Assembly (NCBI GenBank): GCA_037783415.1
Contig: JAZGTN010000311.1
Span: forward strand, 1 to 64,000
Length of the DNA: 64,000 bases
Source of the DNA: Leptasterias polaris
Lineage: Eukaryota; Echinodermata; Asteroidea; Forcipulatida; Asteriidae
Reading direction: 5' to 3'
Shown here piece by piece: positions 50,329 to 62,600 of this stretch. The position numbers and the translations under genes are program-made. Positions within the stretch are counted from its first letter, which is position 1, and the number at the start of each line of letters is the position of its first letter. A model generated the notes under the pieces. The model saw nothing but the letters and a program-made list of their open reading frames with translations. It did not search any database and had not been told where the DNA came from.

Positions 50329-53300
50329 ACAAGGGTGTAGTGAACAAACTGGTTGATTCTGAGCGTATTCTGAGACGAAAAAAATTCAAACCCCTCAGAA
50401 TGCGCCGAGATTAATTCTTTACTAAGAAACATGGGTGTACTGAACAAACTGGTTGATTCTGAGCGTATTCTGAGACGAAAAAAATTCAAACCCCTCAGAA
50501 TGCGCCGAGATTAATTCTTTACTAAGAAACATGGGTGTACTGAACAAACTGGTTGATTCTGAGCGTATTCTGAGACGAAAAAAATTCAAACCCCTCAGAA
50601 TGCGCCGAGATTAATTCTTTACTAAGAAACATGGGTGTACTGAACAAACTGGTTGATTCTGAGCGTATTCTGAGACGAAAAAAATTCAAACCCCTCAGAA
50701 TGCGCCGAGATTAATTCTTTACTAAGAAACATGGGTGTACTGAACAAACTGGTTGATTCTGAGCGTATTCTGAGACGAAAAAAATTCAAACCCCTCAGAA
50801 TGCGCCGAGATTAATTCTTTACTAAGAAACATGGGTGTACTGAACAAACTGGTTGATTCTGAGCGTATTCTGAGACGAAAAAAATTCAAACCCCTCAGAA
50901 TGCGCCGAGATTAATTCTTTACTAAGAAACATGGGTGTACTGAACAAACTGGTTGATTCTGAGCGTATTCTGAGACGAAAAAAATTCAAACCCCTCAGAA
51001 TGCGCTGAGATTAATTCTTTACTAAGAAACATGGGTGTACTGAACAAACTGGTTGATTCTGAGCGTATTCTGAGACGACAAAAATTCAAACCCCTCACAA
51101 CGCGCTGAGATTAATTCTTTACTAAGAAACATGGGTGTACTGAACAAACTGGTTGATTCTGAGCGTATTCTGAGACGAAAAAAATTCAAACCCTTCAGAA
51201 TGCGCTGAGATTAATTCTTTACTAAGAAACATGGGTGTACTGAACAAACTGGTTGATTCTGAGCGTGATCGGAGACGAAAAAAATTAAAACCCCTCAGAA
51301 TGCGCTGAGATTAATTCTTTACTAAGAAACATGGGTGTACTGAACAAACTGGTTGATTCTGAGCGTATTCTGAGACGAAAAAAATTCAAACCCCTCAAAA
51401 CGCGCTGAGATTAACTCTTTACTAAGAAACATGGGTGTACTGAACAAACTGGTTGATTCTGAGCGTGATCGGAGACGAAAAAAATTCAAACCCCTCAGAA
51501 CGCGCTGAGATTAATTCTTTACTAAGAAACATGGGTGTACTGAACAAACTGGTTGATTCTGAGCGTATTCTGAGACGAAAAAAATTCAAACCCCTCAAAA
51601 CGCGCTGAGATTAATTCTTTACTAAGAAACATGGTTGTACTGAACAAACTGGTTGATTCTGAGCGTATTCTGAGACGAAAAAAATTCAAACCCCTCAGAA
51701 CGCGCTGAGATTAATTCTTTACTAAGAAACATGGGTGTACTGAACAAACTGGTTGATTCTGAGCGTATTCTGAGACGAAAAAAAATTCAAACCCCTCAGA
51801 ACGCGCTGAGATTAATTCTTTACTAAGAAACATGGGTGTACTGAACAAACTGGTTGATTCTGAGCGTATTCTGAGACGAAAAAAATTCAAACCCCTCAGA
51901 ATGCGCTGAGATTAATTCTTTACTAAGAAACATGGGTGTACTGAACAAACTGGTTGATTCTGAGCGTGATCGGAGACGAAAAAAATTCAAACCCCTCAGA
52001 ATGCGCTGAGATTAATTCTTTACTAAGAAACATGGGTGTACTGAACAAACTGGTTGATTCTGAGCGTGATCGGAGACGAAAAAAATTCAAACCCCTCAGA
52101 ATGCGCCGAGATTAATTCTTTACTAAGAAACATGGGTGTACTGAACAAACTGGTTGATTCTGAGCGTATTCTGACACGAAAAAAATTCAAACCCCTCAGA
52201 ATGCGCCGAGATTAATTCTTTACTAAGAAACATGGGTGTACTGAACAAACTGGTTGATTCTGAGCGTATTCTGAGACGAAAAAAATTCAAACCCCTCAGA
52301 ATGCGCTGAGATTAATTCTTTACTAAGAAACATGGGTGTACTGAACAAACTGGTTGATTCTGAGCGTGATCGGAGACGAAAAAAATTCAAACCCCTCAGA
52401 ACGCGCTGAGATTAATTCTTTACTAAGAAACAAGGGTGTACTGAACAAACTGGTTGATTCTGAGCGTATTCTGAGACGAAAAAAATTCAAACCCCTCACA
52501 ACGCGCTGAGATTAATTCTTTACTAAGAAACATGGGTGTACTGAACAAACTGGTTGATTCTGAGCGTATTCTGAGACGAAAAAAATTCAAACCCCTCAGA
52601 ATGCGCTGAGATTAATTCTTTACTAAGAAACATGGGTGTACTGAACAAACTGGTTGATTCTGAGCGTATTCTGAGACGAAAAAAATTCAAACCCCTCAGA
52701 ATGCGCCGAGATTAATTCTTTACTAAGAAACATGGGTGTACTGAACAAACTGGTTGATTCTGAGCGTATTCTGAGACGAAAAAAATTCAAACCCCTCAAA
52801 ACGCGCTGAGATTAATTCTTTACTAAGAAACATGGGTGTACTGAACAAACTGGTTGATTCTGAGCGTATTCTGAGACGAAAAAAATTCAAACCCCTCAGA
52901 ATGCGCTGAGATTAATTCTTTACTAAGAAACATGGGTGTACTGAACAAACTGGTTGATTCTGAGCGTATTCTGAGACGAAAAAAATTCAAACCCCTCAGA
53001 ATGCGCTGAGATTAATTCTTTACTAAGAAACATGGGTGTACTGAACAAAATGGTTGATTCTGAGCGTGATCGGAGACGAAAAAAATTCAAACCCCTCAGA
53101 ATGCGCGGAGATTAATTCTTTACTAAGAAACATGGGTGTACTGAACAAACTGGTTGATTCTGAGCGTATTCTGAGACGAAAAAAATTCAAACCCCTCAGA
53201 ATGCGCCGAGATTAATTCTTTACTAAGAAACATGGGTGTACTGAACAAACTGGTTGATTCTGAGCGTATTCTGAGACGAAAAAAATTCAAACCCCTCAGA

Positions 53301-56000
53301 ATGCGCCGAGATTAATTCTTTACTAAGAAACATGGGTGTACTGAACAAACTGGTTGATTCTGAGCGTATTCTGAGACGAAAAAAATTCAAACCCCTCAGA
53401 ATGCGCTGAGATTAATTCTTTACTAAGAAACATGGGTGTACTGAACAAACTGGTTGATTCTGAGCGTGATCGGAGACGAAAAAAATTCAAACCCCTCAGA
53501 ACGCGCTGAGATTAATTCTTTACTAAGAAACATGGGTGTACTGAACAAACTGGTTGATTCTGAGCGTATTCTGAGACGAAAAAAATTCAAACCCCTCAAA
53601 ACGCGCTGAGATTAATTCTTTACTAAGAAACATGGGTGTACTGAACAAACTGGTTGATTCTGAGCGTATTCTGAGACGAAAAAAATTCAAACCCCTCAGA
53701 ACGCGCTGAGATTAATTCTTTACTAAGAAACAAGGGTGTACTGAACAAACTGGTTGATTCTGAGCGTATTCTGAGACGAAAAAAATTCAAACCCCTCAGA
53801 ATGCGCCGAGATTAATTCTTTACTAAGAAACATGGGTGTACTGAACAAACTGGTTGATTCTGAGCGTATTCTGAGACGAAAAAAATTCAAACCCCTCAAA
53901 ACGCGCTGAGATTAATTCTTTACTAAGAAACATGGGTGTACTGAACAAACTGGTTGATTCTGAGCGTATTCTGAGACGAAAAAAATTCAAACCCCTCAAA
54001 ACGCGCTGAGATTAATTCTTTACTAAGAAACATGGGTGTACTGAACAAACTGGTTGATTCTGAGCGTATTCTGAGACGAAAAAAATTCAAACCCCTCAAA
54101 ACGCGCTGAGATTAATTCTTTACTAAGAAACATGGGTGTACTGAACAAACTGGTTGATTCTGAGCGTATTCTGAGACGAAAAAAATTCAAACCCTTCAGA
54201 ATGCGCTGAGATTAATTCTTTACTAAGAAACATGGGTGTACTGAACAAACTGGTTGATTCTGAGCGTATTCTGAGACGAAAAAAATTCAAACCCCTCAGA
54301 ACGCGCTGAGATTAATTCTTTACTAAGAAACAAGGGTGTACTGAACAAACTGGTTGATTCTGAGCGTATTCTGAGACGAAAAAAATTCAAACCCCTCAGA
54401 ATGCGCCGAGATTAATTCTTTACTAAGAAACATGGGTGTACTGAACAAACTGGTTGATTCTGAGCGTATTCTGAGACGAAAAAAATTCAAACCCCTCAGA
54501 ATGCGCCGAGATTAATTCTTTACTAAGAAACATGGGTGTACTGAACAAACTGGTTGATTCTGAGCGTATTCTGAGACGAAAAAAATTCAAACCCCTCAGA
54601 ATGCGCCGAGATTAATTCTTTACTAAGAAACATGGGTGTACTGAACAAACTGGTTGATTCTGAGCGTATTCTGAGACGAAAAAAATTCAAACCCCTCAGA
54701 ATGCGCCGAGATTAATTCTTTACTAAGAAACATGGGTGTACTGAACAAACTGGTTGATTCTGAGCGTATTCTGAGACGAAAAAAATTCAAACCCCTCAGA
54801 ATGCGCCGAGATTAATTCTTTACTAAGAAACATGGGTGTACTGAACAAACTGGTTGATTCTGAGCGTATTCTGAGACGAAAAAAATTCAAACCCCTCAGA
54901 ATGCGCCGAGATTAATTCTTTACTAAGAAACATGGGTGTACTGAACAAACTGGTTGATTCTGAGCGTATTCTGAGACGAAAAAAATTCAAACCCCTCAGA
55001 ATGCGCCGAGATTAATTCTTTACTAAGAAACATGGGTGTACTGAACAAACTGGTTGATTCTGAGCGTATTCTGAGACGAAAAAAATTCAAACCCCTCAGA
55101 ATGCGCCGAGATTAATTCTTTACTAAGAAACATGGGTGTACTGAACAAACTGGTTGATTCTGAGCGTATTCTGAGACGAAAAAAATTCAAACCCCTCAGA
55201 ATGCGCTGAGATTAATTCTTTACTAAGAAACATGGGTGTACTGAACAAACTGGTTGATTCTGAGCGTATTCTGAGACGACAAAAATTCAAACCCCTCACA
55301 ACGCGCTGAGATTAATTCTTTACTAAGAAACATGGGTGTACTGAACAAACTGGTTGATTCTGAGCGTATTCTGAGACGAAAAAAATTCAAACCCCTCAAA
55401 ACGCGCTGAGATTAATTCTTTACTAAGAAACATGGGTGTACTGAACAAACTGGTTGATTCTGAGCGTATTCTGAGACGAAAAAAATTCAAACCCCTCAAA
55501 ACGCGCTGAGATTAATTCTTTACTAAGAAACATGGGTGTACTGAACAAACTGGTTGATTCTGAGCGTATTCTGAGACGAAAAAAATTCAAACCCCTCAGA
55601 ATGCGCTGAGATTAATTCTTTACTAAGAAACATGGGTGTACTGAACAAACTGGTTGATTCTGAGCGTATTCTGAGACGAAAAAAATTCAAACCCCTCAAA
55701 ACGCGCTGAGATTAATTCTTTACTAAGAAACATGGGTGTACTGAACAAACTGGTTGATTCTGAGCGTATTCTGAGACGAAAAAAATTCAAACCCCTCAAA
55801 ACGCGCTGAGATTAATTCTTTACTAAGAAACATGGGTGTACTGAACAAACTGGTTGATTCTGAGCGTATTCTGAGACGAAAAAAATTCAAACCCCTCAGA
55901 ATGCGCTGAGATTAATTCTTTACTAAGAAACATGGGTGTACTGAACAAACTGGTTCATTCTGAGCGTATTCTGAGACGAAAAAAATTCAAACCCCTCAAA

Positions 56001-56480
56001 ACGCGCTGAGATTAATTTTTTACTAAGAAACATGGGTGTTGTGAACAAACTGGTTCATACTGAGCGTGATCTGAGACGAAAAAAATTCAAACCCCTCCAA
56101 ACACGCTGAGATTAATTTTTTACTAAGAAACAAGGGTGTTGTGAACAAACTGGTTCATTCTGAGCGTGATCTGAGACGAAAAAAATTCAAACCCCTCCAA
56201 ACACGCTGAGATTAATTTTTTACTAAGAAACAAGGGTGTTGTGAACAAACTGGTTCATTCTGAGCGTGATCTGAGACGAAAAAAATTCAAACCCCTCCAA
56301 ACACGCTGAGATTAATTTTTTACTAAGAAACAAGGGTGTTGTGAACAAACTGGTTCATTCTGAGCGTGATCTGAGACGAAAAAAATTCAAACCCCTCCAA
56401 ACACGCTGAGATTAATTTTTTACTAAGAAACAAGGGTGTTGTGAACAAACTGGTTCATTCTGAGCGTGATCTGAGACGAA
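56001..56480 (+). repeat. Divergent satellite subfamily, block 1 (five monomers)
   Basis: Five consecutive 100-bp units differ from the rest at many linked positions: ATTAATTTTTTAC for ATTAATTCTTTAC, GGTGTTGTGAAC for GGTGTACTGAAC, GGTTCATTC for GGTTGATTC, GTGATCTGAG for GTATTCTGAG, and CCTCCAAACACGC for CCTCAGAATGCGC. The first unit keeps AACATGGG and one unit has CATACTG; the others have AACAAGGG. A half-converted unit just before (GGTTCATTC but otherwise ordinary, near 55,955) marks the edge. Confidence 0.92.
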
Positions 56481-58200
56481 AAAAATTCAAACCCCTCAGA
56501 ATGCGCCGAGATTAATTCTTTACTAAGAAACATGGGTGTACTGAACAAACTGGTTGATTCTGAGCGTATTCTGAGACGAAAAAAATTCAAACCCCTCAGA
56601 ATGCGCCGAGATTAATTCTTTACTAAGAAACATGGGTGTACTGAACAAACTGGTTGATTCTGAGCGTATTCTGAGACGAAAAAAATTCAAACCCCTCAGA
56701 ATGCGCCGAGATTAATTCTTTACTAAGAAACATGGGTGTACTGAACAAACTGGTTGATTCTGAGCGTATTCTGAGACGAAAAAAATTCAAACCCTTCAGA
56801 ATGCGCTGAGATTAATTCTTTACTAAGAAACATGGGTGTACTGAACAAACTGGTTGATTCTGAGCGTATTCTGAGACGAAAAAAATTCAAACCCCTCAGA
56901 ACGCGCTGAGATTAATTCTTTACTAAGAAACAAGGGTGTACTGAACAAACTGGTTGATTCTGAGCGTATTCTGAGACGAAAAAAATTCAAACCCCTCAGA
57001 ATGCGCCGAGATTAATTCTTTACTAAGAAACATGGGTGTACTGAACAAACTGGTTGATTCTGAGCGTATTCTGAGACGAAAAAAATTCAAACCCCTCAGA
57101 ATGCGCCGAGATTAATTCTTTACTAAGAAACATGGGTGTACTGAACAAACTGGTTGATTCTGAGCGTATTCTGAGACGAAAAAAATTCAAACCCCTCAGA
57201 ATGCGCTGAGATTAATTCTTTACTAAGAAACATGGGTGTACTGAACAAACTGGTTGATTCTGAGCGTATTCTGAGACGAAAAAAATTCAAACCCCTCACA
57301 ACGCGCTGAGATTAATTCTTTACTAAGAAACATGGGTGTACTGAACAAACTGGTTGATTCTGAGCGTATTCTGAGACGAAAAAAATTCAAACCCTTCAGA
57401 ATGCGCTGAGATTAATTCTTTACTAAGAAACATGGGTGTACTGAACAAACTGGTTGATTCTGAGCGTGATCGGAGACGAAAAAAATTCAAACCCCTCAGA
57501 ATGCGCTGAGATTAATTCTTTACTAAGAAACATGGGTGTACTGAACAAACTGGTTGATTCTGAGCGTATTCTGAGACGAAAAAAATTCAAACCCCTCAAA
57601 ACGCGCTGAGATTAATTCTTTACTAAGAAACATGGGTGTACTGAACAAACTGGTTGATTCTGAGCGTATTCTGAGACGAAAAAAATTCAAACCCCTCAGG
57701 ACGCGCTGAGATTAATTCTTTACTAAGAAACAAGGGTGTACTGAACAAACTGGTTGATTCTGAGCGTATTCTGAGACGAAAAAAATTCAAACCCCTCAGA
57801 ATGCGCCGAGATTAATTCTTTACTAAGAAACATGGGTGTACTGAACAAACTGGTTGATTCTGAGCGTATTCTGAGACGAAAACAATTCAAACCCCTCAAA
57901 ACGCGCTGAGATTAATTCTTTACTAAGAAACATGGGTGTACTGAACAAACTGGTTGATTCTGAGCGTATTCTGAGACGAAAAAAATTCAAACCCCTCAAA
58001 ACGCGCTGAGATTAATTCTTTACTAAGAAACATGGGTGTACTGAACAAACTGGTTGATTCTGAGCGTATTCTGAGACGAAAAAAATTCAAACCCCTCAGA
58101 ATGCGCTGAGATTAATTCTTTACTAAGAAACATGGGTGTACTGAACAAACTGGTTGATTCTGAGCGTATTCTGAGACGAAAAAAATTCAAACCCCTCAAA

Positions 58201-58680
58201 ACGCGCTGAGATTAATTTTTTACTAAGAAACATGGGTGTTGTGAACAAACTGGTTCATTCTGAGCGTGATCTGAGACGAAAAAAATTCAAACCCCTCCAA
58301 ACACGCTGAGATTAATTTTTTACTAAGAAACAAGGGTGTTGTGAACAAACTGGTTCATTCTGAGCGTGATCTGAGACGAAAAAAATTCAAACCCCTCCAA
58401 ACACGCTGAGATTAATTTTTTACTAAGAAACAAGGGTGTTGTGAACAAACTGGTTCATTCTGAGCGTGATCTGAGACGAAAAAAATTCAAACCCCTCCAA
58501 ACACGCTGAGATTATTTTTTTACTAAGAAACAAGGGTGTTGTGAACAAACTGGTTCAGTCTGAGCGTGATCTGAGACGAAAAAAATTCAAACCCCTCCAA
58601 ACACGCTGAGATTAATTTTTTACTAAGAAACAAGGGTGTTGTGAACAAACTGGTTCATTCTGAGCGTGATCTGAGACGAA
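58201..58680 (+). repeat. Divergent satellite subfamily, block 2 (five monomers)
   Basis: The same five-unit subfamily 2,200 bp after block 1. It is preceded by similar AAAACGCGC and AGAATGCGCT units and followed by the same AGAATGCGCC units. Private changes: ATTATTTTTTTAC near 58,512 and GGTTCAGTC near 58,555. It is most simply a duplicate of block 1 made as part of a higher-order unit of about 2.2 kb. Confidence 0.9.
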
Positions 58681-59800
58681 AAAAATTCAAACCCCTCAGA
58701 ATGCGCCGAGATTAATTCTTTACTAAGAAACATGGGTGTACTGAACAAACTGGTTGATTCTGAGCGTATTCTGAGACGAAAAAAATTCAAACCCCTCAGA
58801 ATGCGCCGAGATTAATTCTTTACTAAGAAACATGGGTGTACTGAACAAACTGGTTGATTCTGAGCGTATTCTGAGACGAAAAAAATTCAAACCCCTCAGA
58901 ATGCGCTGAGATTAATTCTTTACTAAGAAACATGGGTGTACTGAACAAACTGGTTGATTCTGAGCGTATTCTGAGACGAAAAAAATTCAAACCCCTCACA
59001 ACGCGCTGAGATTAATTCTTTACTAAGAAACATGGGTGTACTGAACAAACTGGTTGATTCTGAGCGTATTCTGAGACGAAAAAAATTCAAACCCTTCAGA
59101 ATGCGCTGAGATTAATTCTTTACTAAGAAACATGGGTGTACTGAACAAACTGGTTGATTCTGAGCGTGATCGGAGACGAAAAAAATTCAAACCCCTCAGA
59201 ATGCGCTGAGATTAATTCTTTACTAAGAAACATGGGTGTACTGAACAAACTGGTTGATTCTGAGCGTATTCTGAGACGAAAAAAATTCAAACCCCTCAAA
59301 ACGCGCTGAGATTAATTCTTTACTAAGAAACATGGGTGTACTGAACAAACTGGTTGATTCTGAGCGTATTCTGAGACGAAAAAAATTCAAACCCCTCAAA
59401 ACGCGCTGAGATTAATTCTTTACTAAGAAACATGGGTGTACTGAACAAACTGGTTGATTCTGAGCGTATTCTGAGACGAAAAAAATTCAAACCCCTCAGA
59501 ATGCGCTGAGATTAATTCTTTACTAAGAAACATGGGTGTACTGAACAAACTGGTTGATTCTGAGCGTATTCTGAGACGAAAAAAATTCAAACCCCTCAAA
59601 ACGCGCTGAGATTAATTCTTTACTAAGAAACATGGGTGTACTGAACAAACTGGTTGATTCTGAGCGTATTCTGAGACGAAAAAAATTCAAACCCTTCAGA
59701 ATGCGCGGAGATTAATTCTTTACTAAGAAACATGGGTGTACTGAACAAACTGGTTGATTCTGAGCGTATTCTGAGACGAAAAAAATTCAAACCCCTCAGA

Positions 59801-61100
59801 ACGCGCCGAGATTAATTCTTTACTAAGAAACATGGGTGTACTGAACAAACTGGTTGATTCTGAGCGTATTCTGAGACGAAAAAAATTCAAACCCCTCAGA
59901 ATGCGCCGAGATTAATTCTTTACTAAGAAACATGGGTGTACTGAACAAACTGGTTGATTCTGAGCGTATTCTGAGACGAAAAAAATTCAAACCCCTCAGA
60001 ATGCGCCGAGATTAATTCTTTACTAAGAAACATGGGTGTACTGAACAAACTGGTTGATTCTGAGCGTATTCTGAGACGAAAAAAATTCAAACCCTTCAGA
60101 ATGCGCTGAGATTAATTCTTTACTAAGAAACATGGGTGTACTGAACAAACTGGTTGATTCTGAGCGTGATCGGAGACGAAAAAAATTCAAACCCCTCAGA
60201 ATGCGCTGAGATTAATTCTTTACTAAGAAACATGGGTGTACTGAACAAACTGGTTGATTCTGAGCGTATTCTGAGACGAAAAAAATTCAAACCCCTCAAA
60301 ACGCGCTGAGATTAATTCTTTACTAAGAAACATGGGTGTACTGAACAAACTGGTTGATTCTGAGCGTATTCTGAGACGAAAAAAATTCAAACCCCTCAGA
60401 ACGCGCTGAGATTAATTCTTTACTAAGAAACAAGGGTGTACTGAACAAACTGGTTGATTCTGAGCGTATTCTGAGACGAAAAAAATTCAAACCCCTCAGA
60501 ATGCGCCGAGATTAATTCTTTACTAAGAAACATGGGTGTACTGAACAAACTGGTTGATTCTGAGCGTATTCTGAGACGAAAAAAATTCAAACCCCTCAAA
60601 ACGCGCTGAGATTAATTCTTTACTAAGAAACATGGGTGTACTGAACAAACTGGTTGATTCTGAGCGTATTCTGAGACGAAAAAAATTCAAACCCCTCAAA
60701 ACGCGCTGAGATTAATTCTTTACTAAGAAACATGGGTGTACTGAACAAACTGGTTGATTCTGAGCGTATTCTGAGACGAAAAAAATTCAAACCCCTCAGA
60801 ATGCGCTGAGATTAATTCTTTACTAAGAAACATGGGTGTACTGAACAAACTGGTTGATTCTGAGCGTATTCTGAGACGAAAAAAATTCAAACCCCTCAAA
60901 ACGCGCTGAGATTAATTCTTTACTAAGAAACATGGGTGTACTGAACAAACTGGTTGATTCTGAGCGTATTCTGAGACGAAAAAAATTCAAACCCTTCAGA
61001 ATCCGCGGAGATTAATTCTTTACTAAGAAACATGGGTGTACTGAACAAACTGGTTGATTCTGAGCGTATTCTGAGACGAAAAAAATTCAAACCCCTCAGA
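59801..61100 (+). repeat. Higher-order repeat of 1.3 kb
   Basis: Thirteen monomers, beginning with the unusual AGAACGCGCC unit at 59,801 and ending with a CCCTTCAGAATCCGCGG unit near 61,000. The next block (61,101) starts with the same AGAACGCGCC unit, so the offset is 1,300 bp. Confidence 0.8.
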
Positions 61101-62600
61101 ACGCGCCGAGATTAATTCTTTACTAAGAAACATGGGTGTACTGAACAAACTGGTTGATTCTGAGCGTATTCTGAGACGAAAAAAATTCAAACCCCTCAGA
61201 ATGCGCCGAGATTAATTCTTTACTAAGAAACATGGGTGTACTGAACAAACTGGTTGATTCTGAGCGTATTCTGAGACGAAAAAAATTCAAACCCCTCAGA
61301 ATGCGCCGAGATTAATTCTTTACTAAGAAACATGGGTGTACTGAACAAACTGGTTGATTCTGAGCGTATTCTGAGACGAAAAAAATTCAAACCCCTCAGA
61401 ATGCGCCGAGATTAATTCTTTACTAAGAAACATGGGTGTACTGAACAAACTGGTTGATTCTGAGCGTATTCTGAGACGAAAAAAATTCAAACCCCTCAGA
61501 ATGCGCCGAGATTAATTCTTTACTAAGAAACATGGGTGTACTGAACAAACTGGTTGATTCTGAGCGTATTCTGAGACGAAAAAAATTCAAACCCTTCAGA
61601 ATGCGCTGAGATTAATTCTTTACTAAGAAACATGGGTGTACTGAACAAACTGGTTGATTCTGAGCGTGATCGGAGACGAAAAAAATTCAAACCCCTCAGA
61701 ATGCGCTGAGATTAATTCTTTACTAAGAAACATGGGTGTACTGAACAAACTGGTTGATTCTGAGCGTATTCTGAGACGAAAAAAATTCAAACCCCTCAAA
61801 ACGCGCTGAGATTAATTCTTTACTAAGAAACATGGGTGTACTGAACAAACTGGTTGATTCTGAGCGTATTCTGAGACGAAAAAAATTCAAACCCCTCAGA
61901 ACGCGCTGAGATTAATTCTTTACTAAGAAACAAGGGTGTACTGAACAAACTGGTTGATTCTGAGCGTATTCTGAGACGAAAAAAATTCAAACCCCTCAGA
62001 ATGCGCCGAGATTAATTCTTTACTAAGAAACATGGGTGTACTGAACAAACTGGTTGATTCTGAGCGTATTCTGAGACGAAAAAAATTCAAACCCCTCAAA
62101 ACGCGCTGAGATTAATTCTTTACTAAGAAACATGGGTGTACTGAACAAACTGGTTGATTCTGAGCGTATTCTGAGACGAAAAAAATTCAAACCCCTCAAA
62201 ACGCGCTGAGATTAATTCTTTACTAAGAAACATGGGTGTACTGAACAAACTGGTTGATTCTGAGCGTATTCTGAGACGAAAAAAATTCAAACCCCTCAGA
62301 ATGCGCTGAGATTAATTCTTTACTAAGAAACATGGGTGTACTGAACAAACTGGTTGATTCTGAGCGTATTCTGAGACGAAAAAAATTCAAACCCCTCAAA
62401 ACGCGCTGAGATTAATTCTTTACTAAGAAACATGGGTGTACTGAACAAACTGGTTGATTCTGAGCGTATTCTGAGACGAAAAAAATTCAAACCCTTCAGA
62501 ATGCGCGGAGATTAATTCTTTACTAAGAAACATGGGTGTACTGAACAAACTGGTTGATTCTGAGCGTATTCTGAGACGAAAAAAATTCAAACCCCTCAGA
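61101..62600 (+). repeat. Higher-order repeat of 1.5 kb
   Basis: Fifteen monomers from the AGAACGCGCC unit at 61,101 to the next one at 62,601. It has the same order as the 1.3-kb block except for two additional AGAATGCGCC units in the run after the start. A third partial copy begins at 62,601 and leaves the pattern at about 63,360, where a GATCGG unit replaces an ATTCT unit. Confidence 0.8.
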
